Assembly (NCBI GenBank): GCA_003427395.1
Contig: BFEA01000046.1
Location: forward strand, 4,402,940 to 4,446,959
Reading direction: 5' to 3'
Source of the DNA: Chara braunii
Taxonomy: Eukaryota > Streptophyta > Charophyceae > Charales > Characeae
Length of the DNA: 44,020 bases
The notes beneath the pieces were generated by a model, which was given only the letters and a program-made list of their open reading frames with translations, was not told the DNA's origin and searched no databases. Positions 21,661 through 31,950 of the stretch are shown here, in pieces (position 1 is the stretch's first letter; every line of letters starts with the position of its first letter). The translations under genes and the position numbers were made by a program.

Positions 21661-21774
21661 TTATATGTTTCGGTATCTTGCTCGCTGGGATGATCTCTCT
21701 GGCATGGATAGCTTCCCGGTCTACAACTCCTGAAGGCTATTCAAATTGATCAAGGTATTTCGCAACGACACTTT

Positions 21775-22300
21775 TCATCTCTGGGGTGTTTTAACGATCT
21801 CCTCTTTCCTTGAGAAAAAGACTAAGTACATACCCTCCTCTTGGTTCTGTTTATAATAGTTATGAAAGGCTGATGCACACATACATCCGTAAGTGTTTAT
21901 TAGACTGCTAGCTTTGTACTTGGCAAGTTTGATTGTCCTCCCGTTTGGTAGTTCGTGCTTAAGCACTTTTCGGTCCCAGTCAAACTGGGGCTTGGCAACC
22001 TTGAGGTGGTACATACAAACAACATGTCAAAAGGCAAGTTGTCGCTGACTAGGAATGAAATCCTATGATTCAGTTCCCCGCCTTCGTAGTAGAAGGTGCA
22101 GACTACATCCTTGATGTAGTCTTCAACCACCATGAGCTCTTTGTTGGCCAAAGTTGATGCTACCGGTCTACTAAGGCGCTACACCCTGTGCCCTAGGCAC
22201 AGTCTCTCAACGCAGTCACGACTTATGTGCGTGGAGCCGATGTCTACGAAGGCACCATACTTGCAGCAACCTACACCAACTTCCACAACGAAGTGCTCCC
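21775..22300 (-). pseudogene. pol: Aspartic protease, element B (broken)
   Basis: The minus frame near 22240 reads GAFVDIGSTHISRDC, the active-site region, with DIG where DSG or DTG is usual. A stop follows near 22180. ANKELMVVEDYIKDVVCTF and LPFDMLF come next, then a frameshift into YHLKVAKPQFDWDRKVLKHEL. Element C carries the same DIG triplet. Confidence 0.8.
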
Positions 22301-22493
22301 CTTTAGGACCTCTACTAAGTGCCACCCAAGGTCGTGAGAGTCCCTTGCCGACCACTCACTTTGCAAGTCCTCTAAGGCTTCAGACACATCCAAAGAACAA
22401 AGTATCGTTGGGTCAAGATGTGTCTGTGGGGTGGTTAGAGAATCAATAGCTTCGGCCAACTCTTGAAGTGGGTAGGGTATGTCGCCCACTAAA

Positions 22494-23738
22494 TCAGGAA
22501 TAGAAGCAACTATAACTTCTACTGGGGGGATGTGTTTCCTGAATTGGAACTCGCAGAGGTTCCACTTTGGGAAAACGATCCTCCAAAGCCACCTTAGGGA
22601 CCCATCTTTTGCGTGACCTTTGCGTTATTGCATTTGAACTGCTGGTGACCATACTCACTGCAATTGACAAAAGCACCTCGCAAATACGGGTTTTGGCACA
22701 CATCTTGATCCAGATCCGCCCCCACCCAAGCCAGAGTCTTGTTGGGGTTCTGGGTCTGCCCTTAACTCTTTGGTTCATCGCTCTTGCCGCGACCACCTGC
22801 CTTAACTTTTACCAAGGAGTCGAGGCTGCTACCCTGAGCTAACTCCTCGCCGTCCAACTCTAAAACGTCCACAAGATCAGATACATCATCGATCATGGTT
22901 TGATTCCCATCGGAATCAACCATCATCAATCAACCACCGTTTTTCTTCCACTCTTGTGGACTCCTCTTCTTTCTTCCATCGGTAGAGGGTTGTTGAGCAC
23001 CTCCTAGCATGGCCTCCTAAGTCTAAGGCCTTCCTACTAGAGGTCTCAAACGTATGATACTCGAGGCGAGCCTCGCTGGCTAGCAAGATCCGGACGTCTG
23101 TGGGAAGACATCTCAAGAACATGGTCATTAAGACCTGCGGATCATGGCACTCCAGGGACCACAATGAGACGTTCTACGGTGGAGGTAAGCTCGTGCACGT
23201 TCTTGTACGTTCTACGGTGGAGGTAAGCTCGTGCACGTTCTTGTACTTTGTATCAAGTCGGGTCAACGCATCAGTGGCCTGTTGGGCCTGCTGTGGGTTG
23301 TGCCAACGCGCTTCTACCAACTCCATAAATTTCTCTAAAGTATAGGTCTTCGCCCAATCACTCATGTTTTTGGTAAATCCCTTTGAAACCACTAATCCAT
23401 CTAACCATCACGTTGTCGAAACCTCCAAATAGGATGTGGCAGTGATCACCTCTTCCTCTACCAGCGTCCTTTTAAAGTATGGGTCTTTGCCCAATCACTC
23501 ATGTTTTTGCTAAATCCCTTTGAAACCTCTAATCCATCTAACCATCACGTTGTCGAAATCTCCAAATAGGATGTGGCAGTGATCACCTCTTCCTCTACCA
23601 GCGTTCTTTTTGCCCTACCCACACTGGAACTGTTCTCAACCAAGTGTCAAGAGCTTCATCTTTTAATACGGCGGCGGATTGCTCCTCCCGAGCCTTGGTG
23701 TATAGGGTGGTGCTCTTACCGCCACGCGTGTCAACCAT
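22494..23738 (-). pseudogene. gag: gag, element B (broken)
   Basis: The likely start is the ATG at 23738, giving VDTRGGKSTTLYTKAREEQ and soon DTWLRTVPVWV, so the coiled-coil segment present in element C between these parts is missing. Capsid pieces read MSDWAKTYTLEKFMELVEAR and LLASEARLEYHTFET. The zinc knuckle near 22625-22680 reads FVNCSEYGHQQFKC, with Phe in place of the first Cys of CCHC. Tandem duplications of 38 bp (23169-23206, 23207-23244) and 137 bp (23339-23475, 23476-23612) shift the frame. Confidence 0.85.
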
Positions 23739-24902
23739 TGTGAAAGATGCACAACTGGGTGACGGTTTCACTCCTCACCACTTAGACCTCCACCCATTGA
23801 TTGACCAACTAACTAACTGACTCTCTAAGGACCACAAAATCCTTTTGGGACCCTGTCAACAATGGTCTCTAGCCTGAATATACTGCTAGGCTGTCATTAC
23901 AGGACTCCAGTGCTGATCAGGAGGCATTTAAGGAGATCCCCCATAACTCCTCACGAATTCTTTAACGTCGCAAACAGGACGATGCGATCAGCAAGTCCTC
24001 TCAAGACTTAGACAGCTGGTTGTGCAGCCCACAGCTCGGATTTTGGGCCTACCATGCCACACAAAGCAGCCCGCCGTTCTGTACCGATCCTTGGGAGGGT
24101 TTGTCCGCTGGGTCAATCAGTCGTCAGACACGACCTTTAGCCCTACTCAGCCCGTGTGGGTCTGGTCAACACAGCTCAATGACCACATTCACGGAGTTCC
24201 TATCACTTGGACAGAAGACACTCAATGCAGAAAGAAGAGAGACAGACTCGGCAAGTACCATGGGGTGAGTGCACATCCATAGGGCGAGGGGATAGGCTGA
24301 AGGCTTGGCGAGAGTATACCAACTCCAGCTTGGTCAAATTCGTGGTCAACAGCTCCGGTCAACGCTGGTCAACGCTTGAGCAACTCGCTGGTCAATGCCT
24401 TGGTCAATGCCAGTCAACTCCCTGGTCAAAGTCTTGGTCAACGTTGGTCAACTCCTCGGTCAACGCTTGGTCAACGCACAACTCGGCTATGGCTGTCCAC
24501 TCCTTTTCTCCCTTCAACCTTCACTTCCCTCCCCTCTCCTTCTTTCTTCTTCACCCCGGCTATGGCTTCTCTTTCCTCTTTTTCTCTCCTTTTTCTTCCT
24601 CGGCTATGGCTTCTCCTTCCTTATCTCGATCGTCTTTCTTCTTTGTTTACTCCGTTTCTGAGCTCGGCGGCTATGGCTGCCACTTCCTTCCTCGGACCAC
24701 ACAACCAATCTTGTATCGCTCCTCTCTCTCTCTCTCTCTCCCCCATTCTCTCTCTCTCTCTTTCTTCGTCGTTGTCTCTTTGCAGGTACGCGGCACCTTC
24801 CTTCAGCGCCGCAGCTATGGCGGACCCTTCTTCTTCGATGGCGCACTTCTGCTATGGCGCCTCCTTCCTGTTGACAACGGCGATGGCACATGGAATAGCG
24901 GG
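23739..24902 (-). other. Leader region with GGTCAAC and CTATGGC repeats
   Basis: No gene is seen. About 24340-24480 is a degenerate minisatellite of GGTCAACGC-type units. From 24485 to 24860 the word GCTATGGC recurs six times amid CT-rich sequence. It lies between gag of B and a minus-strand primer-binding site and would be leader of whichever element owns that site. Long plus-strand open frames here are products of the CT-rich composition. Confidence 0.55.
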
Positions 24903-24919
24903 AACCAGCTCTGATACCA
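24903..24919 (-). other. Primer-binding site, initiator-Met tRNA type
   Basis: The minus strand reads TGGTATCAGAGCTGGTT one base after the LTR end TGCA at 24921-24924. The first 11 bases are an exact complement of the plant initiator-Met tRNA 3' end. Confidence 0.85.
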
Positions 24920-24920
24920 A

Positions 24921-25762
24921 TGCAATCAGACTCGTTTTCTTCTCACTTCGCATGCGTACAGACATGGCAAATCAACACTGGCGCCAGGTGCTCACACAAA
25001 GCTCAGAGATATTAAGGCCACGAACACAGTTCAGATGCAAACTCTCTTCAAACTGGCTATGGCACCTGAGCGCCTACACCTCTCATCACCGGCACTGTGT
25101 TCACACAGCTGTTCACATGCATTCCTCGCTAGATCTCCCTGGATATCCCACGCACACACACAACTCACTCACTCACACGCTGTAGACTAAGTCTAGGCTA
25201 TGGTGGCTATGGCCGTCGTCTACCCTGACTACTAGCAGCGATGGCTGCTCTATCTCCCTCGGAGCCCACTTCAACCTCGGGCATCCGCAGACCACCTCGC
25301 ACAAGATGCCTGGGCAGCGCTTCCGCATGGCTCACGCAGAAAATGAATGAATGGCTGGATGCTGCCTCTTGATTTATACTTCTGTTGGTCGCTGGTCTGC
25401 CCCTTTTCCACCGGCCCATGGTGCACACAGTCCCACATGGTACTTGTTGACTGGATAAAGTGAGACTGGGACTGGGGACCGCCGACTAAGCAAAGTTGGA
25501 CTGTGGACTTGGCCTTTCGGAACTGTAGCAGCTACGACCCTGACCTTTCAGAGTTGCAACAGCTACGACCTCTACACAGCTATGACCCCTGCTCGACAAA
25601 CCTACGGTTCAAGACCCGACACCTACACAGACCTATGACAGACAACAGTAACTATTAAAACATAGGTCACGGGTTCAAAACACACAAGGGTCGCGTGAGG
25701 TAAGGTCTAGGGATCGAGCCCTGGGATCTGCATCTGTTACTGCAAAGGTGAAAACCGTTTCA
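24921..25762 (-). repeat. D-type LTR (5' LTR, minus strand)
   Basis: On the minus strand it begins TGAAACGGTTTTCACC and ends CTGATTGCA, matching the element D LTR at 38437-39429. It keeps a TATA box, the CATTCATTC block and GCTATGGC repeats. The right flank continues into CTGCTCTGCTTATGGG, which also occurs intact at about 26163-26180, so the boundary at 25762 is supported by a related uninterrupted copy. The primer-binding site on the left shows it is a 5' LTR, not a solo LTR. Confidence 0.8.
25372..25378 (-). promoter_or_regulatory. TATA box of D-type LTR
   Basis: The minus strand reads TATAAAT followed by GAGGCAGCATCCAGCC and CATTCATTC. The same arrangement in the element D LTR shows conservation of the core promoter. 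Confidence 0.55.
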
Positions 25763-26441
25763 CTGCTCTGCTTATGGGAGTTGAATCTGTGTCTGCTCTG
25801 CTTGTGTTTTGTGCATGCGTCTTCTCTGCTCATGTTTTGTGCATCTCTGTCTGCTCTGCTTGTGGATACTGTGTGTGTGTCATGCCCCTGAACCCAAAAC
25901 AGCATCCGTAATGATAGCTTGCATTCATCAATGATGAGAGTGCGTTGTATTCAGGGGAAAATGGCAGAATTTATTGTCTCGTTCAGTATTGCACTCTGGG
26001 GCAGGAATGTGGATGATGCTTTCCCATGTTGGTACGACGTCTGTGAACCTTGTGCCTTCGTTTGTTGGTATCTTCTGTGGCAGCCAGTGGTGCTTGCATC
26101 AGTGAATTCCTCAGCGAATTGCATTCTCTACCATGGATTTGTTTTTTTTTTCTGCTTCTGTGTCTGCTTTGCTTATGGGCATTGAATCTGTGTCTGCTCT
26201 GCTTGTGTTCTGTGCATGTGTCTTCTCTGCTCATGTTGTGTGCATCTCTGTCTTCTCTGGTTATGGATTGTGCATCTGCGACTGCTGTGTTGCATCTTTG
26301 TCTGGTCTGCTTTTGTTTTGTGCGTCTGTGTAGGCGCACCTTGTAGGTGATCAGTCTGCATTTCTTGGGAGTCCTAATTTTGTATCCAGTGATGCGTATT
26401 GGTTTTCTGTGTTCTGATGCGCTTTGCTTTTGAATTTGCAG
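25763..26441 (+). other. Host gene intron with CTGCTCTG repeats
   Basis: Imperfect copies of a segment with CTGTGTCTGCTCTGCTTGTG lie at about 25763-25880 and 26163-26270. A possible 45-base exon at 25987-26031 has AG before it and GT after it, and its phase fits the next exon, but no independent support exists. The acceptor of the next exon (TTTGAATTTGCAG) ends at 26441. Confidence 0.5.
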
Positions 26442-26606
26442 CATCAGTGAGCCAGGATGATGTGGAACTGAAGCTTCGAGATGCGGAGGAGAATGCATTC
26501 GGTTTAAGCTTGCTGCACGCGCTAAATATCGCTACTCGGTCTGCCCACAACAGAAGAATATTTGTGTTCTATGAAGGTTTTGGAAACCTCATGCGATTGA
26601 TGAAAG
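26442..26606 (+). CDS. Host gene exon 1 of visible set (possible BEACH-family protein)
   Basis: A 165-base exon lies between TTTGAATTTGCAG and GTGATGCT. It encodes SVSQDDVELKLRDAEENAF, then helical GLSLLHALNIATRSAHNR and a YEGFGNLMRLMK end. It starts and ends in phase 1. Splicing to 35411 makes a Gly codon and keeps the frame open. The helical-repeat character and downstream exons suggest the N-terminal region of a plant BEACH-WD40 protein, recalled from family knowledge and unverified. The gene continues beyond the visible exons at both ends. Confidence 0.6.
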
Positions 26607-26639
26607 GTGATGCTCGTCTTCATAACTGGGTTCTTGGTG

Positions 26640-27224
26640 GACTACAGTCTTTGGGTGTTCCTCGCATGCTTTTGTGCTGTGGGTTGACCTAGATTGCGCA
26701 AAACATACTGCCTCAGGACATCCCACATCTTGGACTACCGTCTTAACCTGATAACAAGGTACATACCTTGTATTCGAATAAATACAAGGTACGCACCTTG
26801 TACAACAAATTTTAGGATGCAACTTTCCTAGGCAAGGGGGGTGGGACGGGGGAGAGCATACAGTGAGTATTAGTAATAATATAACAAATAGAACACAACC
26901 GATTGTTACCAGAATGGGGCTGCAGCATGCTTCTTTTTTTTTTTTTTAAAGAACACATTGACTGCACTGCGTGCTCACGATCCGGCATGCATTCGAACGT
27001 TGTGTGTATTTGAGTGTGTTTGAGTGTGTGTGCGTGTGTGTGTGTGTGTGTGAAAGAGAGAGAGAGCATAGCGCCCATGTGTGGAAGCAGGTGGGTGTGT
27101 GGACAGCGCTCGCCAGAGAGAGAGACAGTAAATATTGGTAATAATAGCACGAATAGAACACAATCGGCTGTTACCAGGATGGGGCTGCAGCATGCTTTTT
27201 TTTTTTTTTTTAAAGAACACATTG
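26640..27224. repeat. Intronic tandem repeat (264-bp period) with short palindromes
   Basis: A unit with ATAGAACACAA, TGTTACCAG, GGGGCTGCAGCATGC, a T run and TAAAGAACACATTG occurs at about 26877-26960 and again at 27141-27224, a 264-bp period. Palindromes ACAAGGTACATACCTTGT (26754-26771) and ACAAGGTACGCACCTTGT (26784-26801) lie upstream. The second unit is interrupted by element C after ATTG, and resumes at 34559 with ATTGACTACGCTGCATGCTC, parallel to the uninterrupted unit. Confidence 0.85.
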
Positions 27225-28572
27225 TGTGAGGATTGAGCCCTCAGGAAGGGCCCTTGCCATGATGTACATGTTCTGGGCTAAGGCCCCAGCAAGCCTCGTG
27301 CCCGCCCTAAGTGAAGGCGGGCCAGCAAATCAACAAGAGTCCTCTGTGCAAACATTTCACGAAGTGGGGTCCATACAGTTGAAGCACGCCAGTTGGTTGG
27401 AGTGCACCGAGTTCCGGATCTCTGCAAATGCAGAAGGACCAGGGTCTTTGTGAGTTGGTTAGGCCCCAACTACAGATTTCTCACCAATTGAGCTGAGTGT
27501 GCATTTGATGACCGGTCTTGGCCTCGGTACCACCCACAACGCAATGCAGTGCCACCTCAGCCGAATGCCACATCAGCATGCTCTCATCACCAATCATACA
27601 TTCCGCCTGTCACCACGGCAATCAATGCCTTCTTAGCCTTCCAGCGCACACCTGTCTACCCAGGTCGTGCGCCTAATATGGCCTGACGTCACAAGAACCA
27701 ACTGCGAAGAAGCATCGTCAATGCACCAAGTCTGTTTAACGCCAGCGCACCAAGGTAAGTGGCGAATCAAACCAGCTCCGATACCAAAATGCAAGGAACA
27801 TGAATGTGGACGAAGCACAGAAATCCAGATTGCAAAATCGCACTGAAGTCCAAGTAGTCAAAGCAAGAGCAGATAGCACAATGGAACCGAGTAACCATCC
27901 ATTTGAGAACGATATAGAAGAATCGTGAGTCAATGTGTGAGCCCAATCGGGCAACACCAACAGCGTAACCCAATGTAGCTCTCTCTCTTGAATGGCGCCT
28001 GGCGCCCTACCTACTCTACAGCCTATTACTACAACTACAGCATGAAAGCAACCAGACAACTTGACGACCAGCGAGTGATGATGTCAACACCAATGCCGAC
28101 TTCCTCTTCCACCAGGTACGTCCCACTCTTCTCCCTCTCTCCCCCTTGTTATCCCACACAGCGCCCTTCACCTCCGAAGAACCACCTTCGCCCTTCACCT
28201 CCTCTGCGCCCACAGGCAGCCCGGCTTTGGCCGCCAGCGCCTTGCGCCCAGGCAGCGCTCTACCGCTAGCGCTCGCCTGCCTCTGCTCAGCCTAGCGCAG
28301 CGCAGCACACGTGCAACGCAGCAGCGTCCCAGCCTTGCTCGCAATGGCCAAGATCCCTGCCCACTCGCCCTCTCCGCCTATATGCCAGTGTTGCGTGTGG
28401 GCGGCCTCCCTTGAGCCTGCGCCTGGGCCCCAGTACCTGTACCCAGGCCCAATGTGGTTGGGGCCCACTCAGTACAGTTGTGCCTCTTTCATCCAGGCCT
28501 GCGTCCAGATTCAGGTAGTGGACCGGTTTCCCATTGGCATTTTCAGCCTCTATTTCCAGCATGCGGTACGTT
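27225..28572 (+). repeat. 5' LTR of element C with internal inversion
   Basis: 27225-27468 matches the start of the 3' LTR in direct orientation. From 27789 to about 28567 the rest of the LTR is present but reversed, beginning TGCAAGGAAC. Immediately to its left at about 27773-27786 is a reversed primer-binding site (minus strand TGGTATCGGAGC), and 27470-27772 would be reversed leader. A single inversion of about 1.1 kb spanning the LTR end and leader explains this, with about 27 LTR bases missing at the right junction. Confidence 0.75.
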
Positions 28573-29522
28573 GTTCCCTTACCTCATCTACTCTCTCAAT
28601 CTCTTCTTACCGCGAGGAAGTGAGTCCAACTTGAGAGTCCTCTCTTTTGGTGAGGTGTCGTGTGCGCGCTACCTTGAGAGACGACAATCTTCTTGGAAGC
28701 ATCTGGAAGGAGAAAGGGCGATGCCTCTGAAGGGCCCTGGTTGAAGTACTGGGTCACGGTCACCATGCCAACCCAATGGGAGTAGGTCACGCATGCGATG
28801 GCTGCTGTCCATTTTGGCACTTTGCTGCGCTGTAGAAGTCCTGCTGGGTGTGCCAGCCTTTTATGAGACGCTTACCAGACCGTCTATAAACATTTCTGGT
28901 TGGGGACTCGGTGTTGATACTGGCTGTGATCGTCGTCCTGTCTGCAACGTTAAATAATTCCTGCGGAGATGGGGGTTCTCCTTAAATTCCTCCTGATCAG
29001 CCAGATCAACCCGGGTAGGAAGGCTCGTTCCGTACGAGGGTAAATTAGAGTGGACTGGCTGGCTTGCTCGACAATGACTTGGGCACAAGGGTGGACCGAC
29101 AACACACACGAAGACACCGCTGCTCATTGATGCTATTCGGTATGTCGGATTGAGGGGAGGGTAGGTTCTAATTGGTGCTCAACTGGAAACACAACCATAC
29201 CCACTATTCATACATCTGCAACATAGTCTTGTTTTATTATTGATTAGTTGGTTGACAGCTGCTAACACCTCACAGACAGATTAGAGTAGGACTGTTGTAT
29301 ACTACCATAGCCAATTCTATCTAATGCTGCTGTAAGAGAACTAATCACAGTAGAACTAAATTATGTTGACAGTCTTTGGTGAATGTCATAGGCTGTCACT
29401 TGATCGGTAAAGTAGGGGACCTGCCGGACACAATTGTTTTTAGAAAATTAGGTGTCGGTCAGACACATGCTGTGGTAGGACTCCACTAGGGGGTTGTAGT
29501 GCAGACAATGTTTGCCTAACTG
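28573..29522 (+). other. Leader of element C, no gene
   Basis: Between the LTR/inversion and gag no domain-bearing frame is found. The sequence becomes AT-richer from about 29200 and repeats TAGGACT and GTCAGACAC words before the gag start. Confidence 0.55.
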
Positions 29523-31297
29523 ATGAGTGGGTCAGACACCGATGAGGGTAGAATTGACAACAGGAGACTAACACGTTCGAGGGCACTTAGGGTCCCCCAC
29601 GTGTTTCAGGCCTTACAACCGGAAGAAGAAAGACGGCTTCGTGCCGAACGAAGAGCCCGTGCTCTTGCAGCAGCGTTGACAGCAGCAAACGCAGGCAGCA
29701 GCAGCTAGAGCAGCAGCAATGACTAATGGTAAAGGCTCTGCTGCGTCCTCGTCTGGGACCCAGTTGGGAATGCCCCTTGGGCCCACGGGTACTTCCGGTT
29801 CAATGAGTACTGGTCAGTCTATCAGTCAAATGGCGGGCTCGCAGTTAAGCCGGTTGACCCACGCGGCAGGGAGCTCTTAGAGCTCCAATAGGTCGAAAGG
29901 ATCCGCGAGCAGTTAGAGAGGGAACTGAAGCAGACAACCGATAGAGAAAGAGAGATCAAAAATGGAACAGCCAGGCTTGATAAGTTAGAGGCAGACAAGG
30001 CTGCGTTAGAGGGTTTGGATGAGTCAGCAATGTCTGACCAACTGAAGGTATTGGAAAACAATATGTTGTCGTTGCATGCGCACGTGGACAGCAGATTGGA
30101 CTTTATGCAGAACTCTCTAGACCAGATCTTGGATCTTTTGCAAAGACCAGGATATAGGCCAGCAGCACAGTCGCCGTTGCCGTTAACCGCGATGTCAGGC
30201 CCCTTTCCTGTACAAGCTGGCACACAACCAAGTGGTACGTCTGCAGCAGCCGCACAACCACCGCAACAACCAGTTCCTCAACAGGGACAGTCACAAGGTC
30301 AATGGTACCCTAAGACCCCTATGAAACCGCCTCTTGCCTTCTCAGGCGAGAAGAAGGACGAGGAACTCAACACATGGTTGAGAATGGTTCCAGTATGGGT
30401 AAAGGCGAAGTGGACTTTGCAGGAGGAGGAGGTGATTATTGCTGCATCTTACCTTGACGGTAAGGCAGCCAAATGGCTGGATGGTTTAGTTGCAAAGGCC
30501 GGGGACGGACGACGCATGGCGGACTGGGCTAAGACCATTACATTAGACCAGTTCTTAGAGATGGTAGAAGCTCGTTGGCACAATCCTCAGCGGGCACAAA
30601 TGGCCACTGATGCGATGCACAGACCAGACCAAAGAAAGTTCAAGTCAGTCAGAGAGCTTACGACTACCGTAGAAAGCCTCATTGTCGTTCCCGACATAAA
30701 TTACGATGACCAATTCTTGTTGACCACATTTGTGAGATGTCTCCCAGAGAATCTCAGGAATTTGCTGGCCAGTGAGGCTCGCCTTGAGTATCACTCATTT
30801 GAGACTTTATCTAGGAAAGCTTTGGACTTAAAGTCCACCCTAGGAAGTGCTCAACCTACCTCAGTAGACGCGAGGAAGAAGAAGAGTTCACAGGAATGGA
30901 ATAAGAAGGGGGCTAAATTGATGATGGTCGAGTCCGATGGGACTCGAACAGAGATCGAAGAGCTCACCGACCTGTTGGACGTTTCAGAGTACGACGGCGA
31001 GGAGATCGCTGAGGGTAGCACCCTCGCCGCAGTAGTTAAGGCTAAGGCTGGTGGTCGATCGAAGGGCCATCAAAAGAGTTAAGGGAAGGCCGCCTCCAAT
31101 CAGACCAAAGTTGCTGATTGGGTCAAGGCAGGTCTTGATCAAGAAGTGTGGCGGGACCGCCGAGTGCGTGGTGATTGTATTAACTGTGGTGAATACGAAC
31201 ACACCCAGTACAAGTGCCAGAACACAAAGGTCACGCGGAAGATACCTCCTAAGATGGGGGCACCTTCTTCCCAGGCTTCTAACTCGGGAAACACGTG
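29523..31297 (+). pseudogene. gag: gag, element C
   Basis: A start at 29523 (MSGSDTDEGRIDNRRLTRS) runs to a stop at 29708. After a broken stretch, a coiled-coil frame (REQLERELKQTTDREREI) leads into the long open part 30015-31082. That contains a Gln/Pro-rich linker, the capsid (FSGEKKDEELNTWLRMV, FLEMVEARWHNPQ, LLASEARLEYHSFET) and an acidic tail. A stop at 31080-31082 precedes an in-frame zinc knuckle at 31176-31217, CINCGEYEHTQYKC, an intact CCHC pattern. One nonsense mutation therefore separates capsid from nucleocapsid. Confidence 0.88.
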
Positions 31298-31950
31298 AGG
31301 ACAGTGGAAGTTTTAGCTGCTTCTACTCATGGTGAAGTGGGCCAGATACCCTCCCCACTTCATGAGATGGCCATAGCTAACGACTCTTTAGTCACCCCGC
31401 AGACTTATCGAGACCAAACTATGCTTTGTACGTTGGATGTGTCTGAAGCCTTAGAAGATATGGAAAGTGAGTGGTCAAACAAGGACCCTCGTGAATCTTG
31501 GGTGGCACTAAGGAAAGGTCCTTGAGGGGAACATTTCATGGTGGAAGTTGATGTACGAGGCCGCAAATGTGGTGCCTTCATAGACATTGGCTCCACGCGG
31601 AATTACATAAGTCGCGACTGTTTGGAAAGGCTGCACCTACAGGACCGGGTACAGCACCTTAGTAGACCCGTAGCATCTTCTTTGGCCAATAAGGAGCGCA
31701 TGATTGTCACAGACTATATCAAGGATGTAGTCTGCACCTTCTCCTATGGAGGAGGGGAACTTGATCATAAGATTTCGTTCCTGGTTAGCGACGACTTGCC
31801 ATTCGACATGTTGTTAGGCATGTACTACCTTGAGGTTGCCAAGCCCCATTTTGACTGGGACAAGAAGGTGCTAAAACATAAGTTGCCTGATTGCAGAACA
31901 GTCAGATTGACTAAGTTGCCTGATGGAACTTTATGCTCTTCACAAAGCCC
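31295..31950 (+). pseudogene. pol: Aspartic protease, element C
   Basis: After a linker with a stop near 31525, the frame 31538-32002 reads CGAFIDIGSTRNYISRDC, then DLPFDMLLGMYYLEVAKPHF, the two hallmark retropepsin motifs. The active site has DIG in place of DSG/DTG. The frame ends by running out of register into the RNase H segment, which shows where reverse transcriptase was lost. Confidence 0.85.

Larger units (their letters stand above)
18786..24902 (-). mobile_element. Ty3/gypsy element B (degenerate)
   Basis: Minus-strand order from 23738 leftward is gag, protease, reverse transcriptase, RNase H, remnant of integrase, chromodomain-like tail, polypurine tract and a truncated LTR. Proteins resemble element C throughout (gag EARWHNPQ and LLASEARLEYH; RNase H LYALYKALVHW). 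The left LTR is of the C type, but the LTR-like unit next to its leader at 24921-25762 is of the D type. Either two elements are joined here or a second insertion lies in the leader, so the right limit is uncertain. Confidence 0.82.

Noticed and set aside
24207-25185. Two long overlapping plus-strand frames (235 and 269 codons)
   Set aside because: They run through CT-rich leader and LTR sequence antisense to the element, and their Ser/Leu/Phe runs track microsatellites.
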